Assembly: GCF_003143935.1 (NCBI RefSeq)
Contig: NZ_QFRX01000001.1
Coordinates: 5,702,643-5,766,642 of the forward strand
Source of the DNA: Streptomyces sp. Act143
Lineage (GTDB): Bacteria > Actinomycetota > Actinomycetes > Streptomycetales > Streptomycetaceae
Reading direction: 5' to 3'
DNA: 64,000 nucleotides
In this document: positions 35,561 to 46,610 of the stretch, one piece after another
Layout: the number at the start of each line of letters is the position of its first letter
Numbering within the stretch: the first letter of the stretch is position 1
Notes under the pieces: generated by a model
The model's input: only the letters and a program-made list of their open reading frames with translations
Told to the model about the DNA's origin: nothing
Databases searched by the model: none
Made by a program: the position numbers and the translations under genes

Positions 35561-37525
35561 GTGGAGAACCTGATTGCGCTGCTGGTGGCGGCGCCCCTGC
35601 TCGGAGCGGCCGTCCTGCTGTGCGGCGGCCGGCGCCTGGACCGGGTCGGCCACTGGATCGGCACCCTGCTCGCGGCCGTCTCCTTCGTGCTCGGTCTCGT
35701 CCTCTTCGCCGACCTGCTCGGCAAGAGCGACGAACACCGCACCCTGACGAGCCACCTGTTCAGCTGGGTCCCGGTCGAGGGCTTCCAGGCGGACATCGCC
35801 TTCCGCCTCGACCAGCTGTCGATGACGTTCGTGCTGCTGATCACCGGCGTCGGCTCGCTGATCCACCTGTACTCGGTCGGGTACATGGAGCACGACGAGC
35901 GCCGCCGCCGCTTCTTCGGCTATCTGAACCTGTTCCTCGCGGCGATGCTGATCCTCGTCCTCGCCGACAACTACCTCCTGCTGTACGTCGGCTGGGAGGG
36001 CGTGGGTCTCGCGTCCTACCTGCTCATCGGTTTCTGGCAGCACAAGCCCAGCGCCGCCACCGCCGCGAAGAAGGCCTTCCTGGTCAACCGCGTCGGCGAC
36101 ATGGGCCTGTCCATCGCCATCATGCTGATGTTCACGACGTTCGGGACGTTCGCCTTCGGCCCGGTCCTCGGCACGCACGAGGAGCCCGGACTCGTCGGCG
36201 GTGCGTCCGAGGCCACGCTCACCGGCATCGCCCTGATGCTGCTCCTCGCCGCCTGCGGCAAGTCCGCCCAGGTGCCGCTGCAGTCCTGGCTCGGGGACGC
36301 GATGGAGGGCCCGACCCCGGTCTCGGCCCTCATCCACGCCGCGACGATGGTGACCGCGGGCGTCTACCTGATCGTCCGTTCCGCCAACATCTTCAACCTC
36401 GCCCCGGACGCCCAGCTCGTCGTCACGATCGTCGGCGCCGTCACGCTCCTGTTCGGTGCGATCGTCGGTTGCGCGAAGGACGACATCAAGAAGGCGCTGG
36501 CCGGCTCGACCATGTCGCAGATCGGCTACATGGTCCTCGCCGCGGGCCTCGGCCCCATCGGCTACGTCTTCGCGATCATGCACCTGGTGACGCACGGCTT
36601 CTTCAAGGCCGGGCTGTTCCTCGGCGCCGGTTCGGTCATGCACGGCATGAACGACGAGGTCGACATGAGGAAGTACGGCGGCCTCAGGAAGTACATGCCG
36701 GTCACCTTCGTGACGTTCGGCCTCGGCTACCTCGCCATCATCGGCTTCCCGGGTCTGTCCGGCTTCTTCTCCAAGGACAAGATCATCGAGGCGGCCTTCG
36801 CCAAGGGCGGCACCGAGGGCTGGATTCTCGGCGCCTGCGCCCTGCTGGGCGCGGCCATCACGGCCTTCTACATGACGCGCGTGATGCTGATGACGTTCTT
36901 CGGGGAGGAGCGCTGGCGCAACCAGCCGACCCGGTCCCCGGATGCGCCCAGCGCGGAGCCCGCCGCCGAGCACCAGGGCGAGCACGCGGAGCCGCACCCG
37001 CACGAGTCGCCCCGGTCCATGACGATCCCGATGATCGTGCTGGCCGTCGGATCGGTCGCGGGCGGTGCGCTCTTCAGCATCGGCGACCGCTTCCTGCACT
37101 GGCTGGAGCCCATCACCGGGCACGACCACGGGGACGCCCCGATCAGCGCGGCGACGGTCACGACCGCCACGGTGACCGTGATGGTCCTCGGTGTCGCCCT
37201 GGCGTGGCTCCAGTACGGCCGCCGCCCGGTCCCGGTCGTCGCCCCGCGCGGGTCGCTGCTCACCCGGGCCGCCCGGCGCGACCTGCTCCAGGACGACTTC
37301 AACCACGTGGTCCTGGTCCGCGGCGGCGAGCACCTCACGCGGTCCCTGGTGTACGTCGACCACACCCTGGTCGACGGAGTCGTCAACGGCACGGCGGCCT
37401 CGGTCGGCGGGCTCTCCGGACGGCTGCGCAGGCTCCAGAACGGCTTCGCGCGGTCGTACGCGGTCTCGATGTTCGGCGGTGCGGCAGTGCTCATCGCCGC
37501 GACCCTGCTGATGAGGGCGGTCTGA
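35561..37525 (+). CDS. nuoL: NADH-quinone oxidoreductase subunit L
   Basis: Encodes 654 residues of the distal antiporter-like subunit with about 16 membrane helices and the long lateral helix at the C-terminus. Conserved: GWEGVGLASYLLIGFW, LQSWLGDAMEGPTPVSALIHAATMV and KDDIKKALAGSTMSQIGYM (Lys and Glu of the proton channel). A His/Glu-rich loop (HQGEHAEPHPHES) near residue 470 is not conserved. GTG start. Confidence 0.97.
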   Translation: MENLIALLVAAPLLGAAVLLCGGRRLDRVGHWIGTLLAAVSFVLGLVLFADLLGKSDEHRTLTSHLFSWVPVEGFQADIAFRLDQLSMTFVLLITGVGSLIHLYSVGYMEHDERRRRFFGYLNLFLAAMLILVLADNYLLLYVGWEGVGLASYLLIGFWQHKPSAATAAKKAFLVNRVGDMGLSIAIMLMFTTFGTFAFGPVLGTHEEPGLVGGASEATLTGIALMLLLAACGKSAQVPLQSWLGDAMEGPTPVSALIHAATMVTAGVYLIVRSANIFNLAPDAQLVVTIVGAVTLLFGAIVGCAKDDIKKALAGSTMSQIGYMVLAAGLGPIGYVFAIMHLVTHGFFKAGLFLGAGSVMHGMNDEVDMRKYGGLRKYMPVTFVTFGLGYLAIIGFPGLSGFFSKDKIIEAAFAKGGTEGWILGACALLGAAITAFYMTRVMLMTFFGEERWRNQPTRSPDAPSAEPAAEHQGEHAEPHPHESPRSMTIPMIVLAVGSVAGGALFSIGDRFLHWLEPITGHDHGDAPISAATVTTATVTVMVLGVALAWLQYGRRPVPVVAPRGSLLTRAARRDLLQDDFNHVVLVRGGEHLTRSLVYVDHTLVDGVVNGTAASVGGLSGRLRRLQNGFARSYAVSMFGGAAVLIAATLLMRAV

Positions 37526-37530
37526 TACCG

Positions 37531-39102
37531 ATGTCCTTTCCTCTGCTGACAGCGACGGCGGCGCTCCCCGCGATCGGGGCGGTCGTCACGGCCGCCGTAC
37601 CGGCCGCGCAGCGCACCGCCGCCAAGTGGCTGGCGCTGCTCGTCTCGCTGGCCACGCTCGCCCTCGCGATCGTCGTCCTGGTCCGCTTCGACCCGGACGG
37701 CGACCGCTACCAGCTCACCGAATCCCACTCCTGGATCAAGGACTTCGGGGTCCGCTACGAACTGGGCGTGGACGGCATCGGGGTGGCGCTCCTTGCGCTC
37801 ACCGCCCTGCTGATCCCGTTCATCATCCTCGCGGGCTGGCACGACGCCGACCCGCTGGAGACCGGCAGCAAGCGGTGGCGGCCGACGCAGGGCTTCTTCG
37901 CCCTGATCCTGGCCGTCGAGGCGATGGTGATCATCTCCTTCGAGGCCACCGACGTCTTCCTCTTCTACATCTTCTTCGAAGCCATGCTGATCCCGATGTA
38001 CTTCCTCATCGGCGGCTTCGGGGACCGGGCCCACGAGCACGGCGAGGAGGCGGCGTCCACGCAACGGTCGTACGCCGCCGTGAAGTTCCTGCTCTACAAC
38101 CTGGTCGGCGGTCTGATCATGCTGGCCGCGGTGATCGGCCTGTACGTGGTCGCCGGGAACTTCAGCCTCCAGGAGATCGCCGAGGCGCGGGCCAACGGCT
38201 CGCTCGACATGGCGACCAGCACCGAACGCTGGCTGTTCCTGGGCTTCTTCTTCGCCTTCGCGGTGAAGGCGCCGCTGTGGCCGCTGCACACCTGGCTGCC
38301 CAACGCGATGGGCGAGGCCACCGCCCCGGTCGCCGTCCTCATCACGGCGGTCGTCGACAAGGTCGGCACCTTCGCGATGCTCCGCTTCTGCCTCCAGCTC
38401 TTCCCGGAGGCGTCGAAGTGGGCGACGCCCGCGATCCTCGTCCTGGCGCTGATCAGCATCATCTACGGGGCGCTGCTCGCCGTCGGCCAGCGGGACATCA
38501 AGCGACTGGTGGCCTACGCGTCGATCTCGCACTTCGGCTTCATCATCATGGGCATCTTCGCGATGACCAGCCAGGGCCAGTCCGGCGCGACGCTCTACAT
38601 GGTCAACCACGGGATCTCGACGGCCGCGCTGATGCTGGTGGCCGGGTTCCTGATCTCGCGGCGCGGCTCGCGGCTCATCGCCGACTACGGCGGTGTCCAG
38701 AAGGTCGCCCCGGTGCTGGCCGGCACGTTCCTGATCGGCGGCCTCGCGACCCTGTCGCTGCCGGGCCTGGCGCCCTTCGTGAGTGAATTCCTGGTCCTGG
38801 TCGGCACGTTCTCGAACTACCCGGTGGTCGGCATCATCGCCACCTTCGGCATCGTCCTCGCCGCGCTCTACACCCTCGTGCTCTACCAGCGCACGATGAC
38901 GGGCCCGGTGAAGGCCGAGGTGTCCGCGATGCCGGACCTCAGGGTCCGTGAACTCGTGGTCGTCGCGCCGCTGATCGTCCTCCTGATCTTCCTCGGGGTC
39001 TACCCGAAGCCGGTCACGGACATCGTCAACCCGGCGGTCAAGTCGACCTTGTCCGACGTACAGAAGAAGGACCCCCAGCCCGAGGTGGAGGCGGCCAAGT
39101 GA
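37531..39102 (+). CDS. nuoM: NADH-quinone oxidoreductase subunit M
   Basis: Encodes 523 residues of an antiporter-like proton-pumping subunit with about 14 helices. Seen: FFEAMLIPMYFLIGGFG, APLWPLHTWLPNAMGEATAP and QRDIKRLVAYASISHFGF. The ATG at 37531 lies 5 bases after nuoL; the stop overlaps nuoN by GTGA. Confidence 0.97.
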   Translation: MSFPLLTATAALPAIGAVVTAAVPAAQRTAAKWLALLVSLATLALAIVVLVRFDPDGDRYQLTESHSWIKDFGVRYELGVDGIGVALLALTALLIPFIILAGWHDADPLETGSKRWRPTQGFFALILAVEAMVIISFEATDVFLFYIFFEAMLIPMYFLIGGFGDRAHEHGEEAASTQRSYAAVKFLLYNLVGGLIMLAAVIGLYVVAGNFSLQEIAEARANGSLDMATSTERWLFLGFFFAFAVKAPLWPLHTWLPNAMGEATAPVAVLITAVVDKVGTFAMLRFCLQLFPEASKWATPAILVLALISIIYGALLAVGQRDIKRLVAYASISHFGFIIMGIFAMTSQGQSGATLYMVNHGISTAALMLVAGFLISRRGSRLIADYGGVQKVAPVLAGTFLIGGLATLSLPGLAPFVSEFLVLVGTFSNYPVVGIIATFGIVLAALYTLVLYQRTMTGPVKAEVSAMPDLRVRELVVVAPLIVLLIFLGVYPKPVTDIVNPAVKSTLSDVQKKDPQPEVEAAK

Positions 39103-40748
39103 GCGCAACAGCCGTCCACAGCCTGTGGACAAACGCGGCCGATCCGATCTCGAAGATCGATGCGCCGAAGATCGAATACGGACAATTGTCGCCCACGCTG
39201 ATCGTCGTCGGTGCGGCGATCGTCGGGGTGCTCGTCGAGGCGTTCGTCCCGCGCAAGCAGCGGTACTACGCCCAGGTGTTCCTCTCCGCGGTGGCACTGC
39301 TGGCCGCGTTCGCCGCGGTCGTCGCACTCGCGGCCGACGGGTACGCCACGACGAAGGCCGGCATCGCGGCGATGGGCGCCATCGCCGTCGACGGCCCGGC
39401 GCTCTTCCTCCAGGGCACCATCCTGCTGGCGGGCCTGGTCGGCCTGTTCACCTTCGCCGAACGGCGGCTCGACCCCGAGACGCACGGCAACCGGGTCGAC
39501 TCCTTCGCCGCGCAGGCCGCGTCCGTCCCGGGCAGCGACAGCGAGAAGGCGGCCGTGAAGGCCGGGTTCACCACCACCGAGGTGTTCCCGCTGCTGCTCT
39601 TCGCCGTCGCCGGCATGCTGATCTTCCCGGCGGCCAACGACCTGCTGACGCTGTTCGTGGCGCTGGAGGTCTTCTCCCTGCCGCTGTACCTGATGTGCGC
39701 CCTGGCCCGCCGCAAGCGGCTCATGTCGCAGGAGGCCGCGGTCAAGTACTTCCTGCTGGGCGCCTTCGCCTCCGCGTTCACCCTGTTCGGCATCGCGCTG
39801 CTCTACGGGTACGCGGGCTCGGTGTCGTACGCCACGATCGCGCAGGTCGTCGACGGCACGGTCACCAACGTCGACCCGGCCCTCGCGGACACCATGGGCA
39901 ACGACGCGCTGCTGCTGATCGGCGCGGCGATGATCGTGATGGGCCTGCTGTTCAAGGTCGGCGCGGTCCCCTTCCACATGTGGACGCCGGACGTGTACCA
40001 GGGCGCCCCGACGCCGGTCACCGGCTTCATGGCGGCGGCGACGAAGGTGGCCGCGTTCGGCGCGCTGCTGCGCATCCTGTACGTCGTGCTGCCCGGCCTG
40101 CGCTGGGACTGGCGGCCGGTCATGTGGGCCGTCGCGATCGTCACCATGCTGGGCGGCGCGATCGTCGCGATCACGCAGACCGACATCAAGCGGCTGCTGG
40201 CGTACTCGTCGATCGCGCACGCGGGCTTTATCCTCGCCGGTGTCATCGCGACCACGCCGGACGGGGTGTCGTCCGTCCTCTTCTACCTGGCGGCGTACTC
40301 GTTCGTGACGATCGGCGCGTTCGCCGTGGTGACCCTGGTCCGCGACGCGGGCGGCGAGGCCACGCACCTGTCCAAGTGGGCGGGGCTCGGCCGCCGTTCG
40401 CCGCTGGTCGCGGCCGTGTTCGCGGTGTTCCTGCTGGCCTTCGCGGGCATTCCGCTGACCTCCGGCTTCGCCGGGAAGTTCGCCGTGTTCAAGGCGGCGG
40501 CGGAGGGCGGCGCGGCGCCGCTGGTCGTGGTCGGTGTGATCTCGTCGGCGATCGCGGCGTTCTTCTACATCCGCGTCATCGTGCTGATGTTCTTCAGCGA
40601 GCCGCGGCCCGAGGGCCCCACCGTCGCCGTGCCGTCGCCGCTGACGATGACGGCGATCGGCGTCGGTGTCGCGGTCACGCTGGTGCTCGGTGTGGCGCCG
40701 CAGTACTTCCTGGACCTGGCGAACCAGGCCGGGGTGTTCGTGCGCTGA
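39099..40748 (+). CDS. nuoN: NADH-quinone oxidoreductase subunit N
   Basis: Encodes 549 residues and is the third antiporter-like subunit and last gene of the operon. Seen: VGAVPFHMWTPDVYQGAPTP and QTDIKRLLAYSSIAHAGFIL. The opening codons contain a perfect GTCCACAG-C-CTGTGGAC palindrome at 39114-39130 with a DnaA-box-like TGTGGACAA. The stop region has been duplicated in tandem (15-base units) before the terminator. Confidence 0.97.
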   Translation: MSATAVHSLWTNAADPISKIDAPKIEYGQLSPTLIVVGAAIVGVLVEAFVPRKQRYYAQVFLSAVALLAAFAAVVALAADGYATTKAGIAAMGAIAVDGPALFLQGTILLAGLVGLFTFAERRLDPETHGNRVDSFAAQAASVPGSDSEKAAVKAGFTTTEVFPLLLFAVAGMLIFPAANDLLTLFVALEVFSLPLYLMCALARRKRLMSQEAAVKYFLLGAFASAFTLFGIALLYGYAGSVSYATIAQVVDGTVTNVDPALADTMGNDALLLIGAAMIVMGLLFKVGAVPFHMWTPDVYQGAPTPVTGFMAAATKVAAFGALLRILYVVLPGLRWDWRPVMWAVAIVTMLGGAIVAITQTDIKRLLAYSSIAHAGFILAGVIATTPDGVSSVLFYLAAYSFVTIGAFAVVTLVRDAGGEATHLSKWAGLGRRSPLVAAVFAVFLLAFAGIPLTSGFAGKFAVFKAAAEGGAAPLVVVGVISSAIAAFFYIRVIVLMFFSEPRPEGPTVAVPSPLTMTAIGVGVAVTLVLGVAPQYFLDLANQAGVFVR

Positions 40749-40779
40749 CCCGAGGCGCGCTGACCCGAGGCGCGCCTGC
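40742..40779. repeat. 15-base duplication of the nuoN stop region
   Basis: GCGCTGACCCGAGGC occurs at 40742-40756, including the nuoN TGA, and is repeated exactly at 40757-40771, followed by a partial third copy GCGCCTG. It is a short form of the stop-spanning arrays after ubiE and def. Confidence 0.8.
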
Positions 40780-40792
40780 CGGTCCACACGTC

Positions 40793-40826
40793 GGGCCCCG
40801 GTTCCCCGAGAGGGGGGCCGGGGCCC
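40793..40826. terminator. Terminator of the nuo operon (bidirectional)
   Basis: GGGCCCCGG (40793-40801) pairs with CCGGGGCCC (40818-40826); CCCC and GGGG around GAGA extend the stem inside. It lies 45 bases after nuoN and 12 bases before the end of the convergent secreted-protein gene, so it can serve both. Confidence 0.85.
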
Positions 40827-40837
40827 TTCGTGTGTGT

Positions 40838-41440
40838 TCAGCCGGTCCAGTCGATGTCGTCGAAGTCGGCCGGGTCGGGGACCCAGTCCGGCACCGTGGA
40901 CGCCTTGGGGGTGCAGGTCACGGTGGGGTTCCAGGGCGAGAACAGGCCGCTGGGGTTGGGCTTGTAGAGCCAGGCGTGCAGGTCGTAGTGGATCGGCATG
41001 CCCTCGTAGTGACCGGGCATCGGGCCGTCGAACGGGACGCCGAACAGGCTGGGGCGGTCGTCGTCGGTGGCGAGATTCTGGTCGGCGTCCACGACGATCC
41101 ACTCCACCGCCACCAGGTGCCGGACGCCCTTCGCGTCGGCCTCGTACAGCAGGGCCGTCGGCTTCTCCGGGTCGGGCTCGGTGAGCTTGGCGTACTCCGG
41201 GTTGATGTAGTGGTAGCCCATGCCGCCCTCCTTCGGGTCGGCCGCGCACTCGTCGGAGCGGACGTAACCGTCCGCCACCGCGGTCGCCTCGTGGGCGTAC
41301 TTGCCCGTCGCCGCATAGGTCTTGGTCAGCTTTCCCCAGACGAACGGGTCGGGGTCGGCGGCCTGCGCGGGCGCGGCTGTCAGGGTGAAGGCTCCGGCTA
41401 TCGCCGCGGCGACGGCGGCCTTGAGGGGCCGAGAGGACAT
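40838..41440 (-). CDS. Secreted protein of unknown function
   Basis: Encodes 200 residues. The ATG at 41440 has AAGGAG upstream and starts a Sec signal cut after APAQA (about 27). The mature part of about 173 residues is rich in Asp, Pro and Tyr: EATAVADGYVRSDECAAD, GMGYHYINPEY, LFGVPFDGPMPGHYEGMP, IHYDLHAWLYKPNPSGLF. Two Cys could form a disulfide. The pattern is conserved among actinobacterial secreted proteins as far as I recall, but I do not know a function. Confidence 0.85.
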   Translation of the reverse strand: MSSRPLKAAVAAAIAGAFTLTAAPAQAADPDPFVWGKLTKTYAATGKYAHEATAVADGYVRSDECAADPKEGGMGYHYINPEYAKLTEPDPEKPTALLYEADAKGVRHLVAVEWIVVDADQNLATDDDRPSLFGVPFDGPMPGHYEGMPIHYDLHAWLYKPNPSGLFSPWNPTVTCTPKASTVPDWVPDPADFDDIDWTG

Positions 41441-41599
41441 GCTGGGGCTCCTTGAAGCGGAAGAGGCGCGCACCGGTCGAGGCGCGCTGTCCGAGGGGCG
41501 GGCCTCCCCCTGCCCACCTGAGCAGCATGTCCCGGTGGCCGGGCCGCCTCCATGTGACACAGCCCATTGGAGTGAATGCGGAGCGTGCGGGGGCGGGCC

Positions 41600-41608
41600 T
41601 GTGGATAA
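41600..41608. promoter_or_regulatory. DnaA-box-like site upstream of recQ
   Basis: TGTGGATAA, the reverse complement of the classical DnaA box TTATCCACA, lies 72 bases before the recQ start. A single box may act in transcription control or DnaA titration; chance occurrence is possible. Confidence 0.35.
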
Positions 41609-41679
41609 CTCCGGCGCTGTCGGTGCGGGCCCCTATCGTGGAGGCAGTGGTCGAGGGACGACGTACGGGGGACAGGACT

Positions 41680-43692
<2,013 letters not shown>

Positions 43693-43718
43693 GAGGGCGC
43701 CGAGCCGGAGCGGGTCCA

Positions 43719-43749
43719 CCGGGCCGGACCGGGGGTACGGGTGGCCCGG
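43719..43749. terminator. Hairpin between convergent recQ and M56 genes
   Basis: CCGGGCC (43719-43725) pairs with GGCCCGG (43743-43749) between the two convergent stop codons. Confidence 0.55.
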
Positions 43750-43765
43750 CCGGAGTCGGGAGGGA

Positions 43766-44710
43766 TCACGCCGCCAGTGCGGTCAGGCCCGGCCCGAAGG
43801 CGATCAGCAGCGGCACCAACGGCACCAGCCCCGCCACCGTGGCCGTGACCGCCCGGTGCCGGCGCCCCAGCCGGGGGCGCGGCTCCAGCAGCCGGTTCAC
43901 TCGCTCGCCCAGCAGCCGGTGGCTGGACGCGCAGGACAGCACTCCCCGGTGCTGGTTCAGCTCGATCAGGGCCAGCGCGGTCGTCAGATGACCGCAGCGG
44001 CGTGAGGCCGTGTCGTCCGCGGCGAGTTCCACCAGGCGGTGGGTCTGCTCGCAGAAGTGGGCGAAGAGCGGGAGGCGGGGGAAGCCGGTCGCCAGGGCCG
44101 TCGACAGGTGCAGCAGCCAGTCGTGGTGGGCGCGGGCATGGTCGCGCTCGTGGGTGAGCACGGCATCCAGCTGCACATCGGTGAGGCGGTGCAGGGCCCC
44201 GGTCGTCACCACCAGCTGCGGCGGGCTGCCCGGCATCCACCAGGCGTCGGGGTACTCGTCCTCCAGCACCAGCAGCGGGCCGCGCGCGGCCTCCTCCAGA
44301 CCGCCGGGGAGCTCGGGGGCGCGCTCGCGCAGCTGAGCCCTGGCCCGGCCGCGGCCCCGACGGGCCTCGACGAGTTCGCGGGCCAGCATCGCCGTCGTCC
44401 AGGCGGCGCCGCAGGCCAGCAGCAGCGTGAGGACGGTGGCCCAGACCGGGGCGGCGGACAGGTCGTACGCCGCGGTCACGGCCGGGGGCGCCGGAGCGAA
44501 GACATGGTCGCGGACCGTGCCGAAGACGGCGGCGGCGCCCAGGACCAGGGCGGTCAGATTGCACATCAGCACCGTCGCGACCAGGCACTGCCACACCCAC
44601 AGTGCGACCACGGGTTCCCGCTCGGGCCAGTCGGCCCGGGTCAGCGCGCGGGGCACCGGCACGGCGGCTGTCAGCGCGACGGCGCCCAGCAGGAGCAGGC
44701 AGACAGTCAT
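43766..44710 (-). CDS. M56-family membrane metallopeptidase
   Basis: Encodes 314 residues with three N-terminal membrane helices, a cytosolic zinc-peptidase part with HERDH (about 187-191), a downstream Glu-containing helix (LVELAADDTA), and a C-terminal helix. BlaR1/MecR1-like M56 proteases cut a BlaI-type repressor in response to a wall signal, and Streptomyces usually pairs the two genes. Here no BlaI gene lies upstream and no sensor domain follows, so its partner must be elsewhere. The ATG at 44710 is chosen because it opens directly into a membrane helix. Confidence 0.88.
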   Translation of the reverse strand: MTVCLLLLGAVALTAAVPVPRALTRADWPEREPVVALWVWQCLVATVLMCNLTALVLGAAAVFGTVRDHVFAPAPPAVTAAYDLSAAPVWATVLTLLLACGAAWTTAMLARELVEARRGRGRARAQLRERAPELPGGLEEAARGPLLVLEDEYPDAWWMPGSPPQLVVTTGALHRLTDVQLDAVLTHERDHARAHHDWLLHLSTALATGFPRLPLFAHFCEQTHRLVELAADDTASRRCGHLTTALALIELNQHRGVLSCASSHRLLGERVNRLLEPRPRLGRRHRAVTATVAGLVPLVPLLIAFGPGLTALAA

Positions 44711-44906
44711 GCCGGGGGCTCCGGATCCTGGTCGGCGGACGGGGTGGTGAGGGGGTGCGTGACGGCGATGCGGGTCGTGCGCACACCGTCCGCCGCCGTC
44801 AGTATGACGGCGCCGCGCGGCACATGGCAGACCTCGACCGCGCACCCGCCCCTCACCTCAAGTAGCCCTCGACTCCCTCGATCCCCGAGCGCACCTTCAG
44901 CAACGT

Positions 44907-44978
44907 GTCAGCAACCCCGCCGGCAAGCCGGTCAGCAACCCCGCCGGCAAGCCGGTCGGCGACCCCGCCGGCAACCCC
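44907..44978. repeat. 24-base tandem repeats
   Basis: Three units of 24 bases lie at 44907-44930, 44931-44954 (identical to the first) and 44955-44978 (diverged). The core is GTCAGCAACCCCGCCGGCAA. Confidence 0.85.
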
Positions 44979-45030
44979 GTCGGCGCGGCGTCGACTGCCC
45001 GTCCCAGCAAGGAGTCACCGTGACGTCCCC

Positions 45031-45152
45031 CGCTCCCCGGGCTCTTCCCGGGCTCTTCCCGGGCTCTTCCCGGGCTCTTCCCGGGCCCTTCCCGGGCCCT
45101 TCCCGGGCCCTTCCCGGGCCCTTCCCGGGCCCTTCCCGGACCGCTTCCCGGG
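45031..45152. repeat. 11-base SmaI-type tandem array
   Basis: Ten contiguous 11-base units (45031-45140) of the form CTCTTCCCGGG or CCCTTCCCGGG are followed by a 12-base variant to 45152. Each unit centres on the palindrome CCCGGG. The array ends 13 bases before the fahA stop, so it lies in the 3' untranslated part of fahA. Confidence 0.9.
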
Positions 45153-45165
45153 CTCGCTCCGCGGC

Positions 45166-46392
45166 CTACTCCCCGCCCCGTCCCACGATCCGTCCCACCA
45201 CCTCGCCCAGCCCGACCCGCACCCCGTCCGGCCCCGGGGCCCACGCCGACAGGGTCACCACGTCCCCGTCCTCCAGGAACGTCCGCTTGCCGTCGGGGAG
45301 TTCGAGCGCGTCCCGCCCGTTCCAGGTCAGCTCCAGCAGGGAGCCGCGCTGCCGTTCCACGGGGCCGCTCACCGTCCCGGAACCGTAGAGGTCGCCGGTG
45401 CGCAGCGACGCCCCGTTGACCGTCATGTGGGCCAGTTGCTGGGCGGCCGTCCAGTACATGGAGGAGAAGGGCGGCTCGGAGACCACGTGGCCGTTGACGG
45501 CGACGGAGATACGCAGGTCGTAACCGCCGGGCTCGGCGTCGGCACCGGTGTCGTCGAGGTACGGCAGCAGCTCGTGCGTCCGCTCCGGCGGGGCCACCCG
45601 CGCCTCCTCCAGCGCGTCGAGCGGGGTGATCCACGCCGACACGGAGGTGGCGAAGGACTTGCCGAGGAACGGGCCGAGGGGGACGTACTCCCAGGCCTGG
45701 ATGTCGCGGGCGGACCAGTCGTTGAGCAGGCAGAGGCCGAAGACGTGGTCCCGGAAGTCGGCCAGGGCCACGGGCCCGCCCATGGAGGACGGGGTGCCGA
45801 CCACGAAGCCGACCTCCGCCTCGATGTCCAGGCGGATCGAGGGGCCGAAGACCGGCGCCGGGTCGGTGGGGGCCTTGCGCTGCCCGGAGGGGCGGACGAC
45901 GTCGGTGCCCGAGACCACGACCGTGCCCGAGCGGCCGTGGTAGCCGATGGGGAGGTGCTTCCAGTTGGGGGTGAGGGAGTCCGCGGCGTCGGGGCGGAAG
46001 ATCTGGCCGACGTTCCGGGCGTGGTGCTCGGAGGCGTAGAAGTCGACGTAGTCGGCGACCTCGAAGGGGAGGTGCAGGGTCACGGACGCCAGGGGGTGGA
46101 GGAACTCCGCCACGGCCGCCTGGTGGGCCGGCACCGTCACCCATGCCGTGAGCGCGCGCCGGACGTCCGACCAGGTGGTGCGGCCCGCCGCGAGCAGTGC
46201 GTTCAGCGAGGGCCGGGCGAGGAGTGGGGCGTACGGAGAACCGAGCGCCTGGGCCGCCGCGCCCGTGTCGAGGACGTAGTCGCCGAGCCGGACGCCGACG
46301 GTCCGGTCGGTGGAGCCGGGCGGGGAGAAGACGCCGTAGGGGAGGTTGTGCGGGCCGAAGGGGTCGCCCTCGGGCAGATCGAAGGGGGGCAT
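45166..46392 (-). CDS. fahA: Fumarylacetoacetase
   Basis: Encodes 408 residues. It catalyses the last step of tyrosine/homogentisate breakdown, splitting fumarylacetoacetate into fumarate and acetoacetate. N-terminal SH3-like part (FGPHNLPYGVFS), then the metal-binding core with DFYASEHHARNVG, DIEAEVGFVVG and LNDWSARDIQAWEYVPLGPFLGKSF. C-terminal GDLYGSGTVSG is typical. Start ATG 46392. No homogentisate dioxygenase gene is adjacent. Confidence 0.96.
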   Translation of the reverse strand: MPPFDLPEGDPFGPHNLPYGVFSPPGSTDRTVGVRLGDYVLDTGAAAQALGSPYAPLLARPSLNALLAAGRTTWSDVRRALTAWVTVPAHQAAVAEFLHPLASVTLHLPFEVADYVDFYASEHHARNVGQIFRPDAADSLTPNWKHLPIGYHGRSGTVVVSGTDVVRPSGQRKAPTDPAPVFGPSIRLDIEAEVGFVVGTPSSMGGPVALADFRDHVFGLCLLNDWSARDIQAWEYVPLGPFLGKSFATSVSAWITPLDALEEARVAPPERTHELLPYLDDTGADAEPGGYDLRISVAVNGHVVSEPPFSSMYWTAAQQLAHMTVNGASLRTGDLYGSGTVSGPVERQRGSLLELTWNGRDALELPDGKRTFLEDGDVVTLSAWAPGPDGVRVGLGEVVGRIVGRGGE

Positions 46393-46610
46393 GGGGTGCT
46401 GCCTCGCTCTCCATCGTTTCGTCGGTCGGACCACCGCGTACGCATGTGGTCGCGCCACACGTTACGGCCGAGTTGCCTGTCGCGGCAGTGCCTAAAGAGT
46501 TAGCAATGTCCGGATAAGCATCGGTCGGAGGCGGCAATTCCGGCTTAGCTTCCTTTGGGGACAACGGGCGGGGTGGGGCCGTTCCGTGGACGGGACACGT
46601 GGGGGGACCC

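Larger units (their letters stand above)
44711..45165. other. Repeat-rich intergenic region without a clear gene
   Basis: This 455-base gap between the M56 gene and fahA (both minus) has open frames only because of extreme GC. It contains two tandem arrays listed separately (24-base and 11-base units). An AAGGAG followed by GTG at 45020 looks like a start, but the predicted product is repeat-derived and antisense to fahA. Confidence 0.5.

Noticed and set aside
44907..45152. Tandem arrays as a CRISPR
   Set aside because: Units are contiguous without spacers and there are no cas genes.
45020..45388. Open frame from GTG 45020 with a good AGGAG
   Set aside because: The product is made from the 11-base array and from DNA antisense to fahA; codon use is not that of a real gene.
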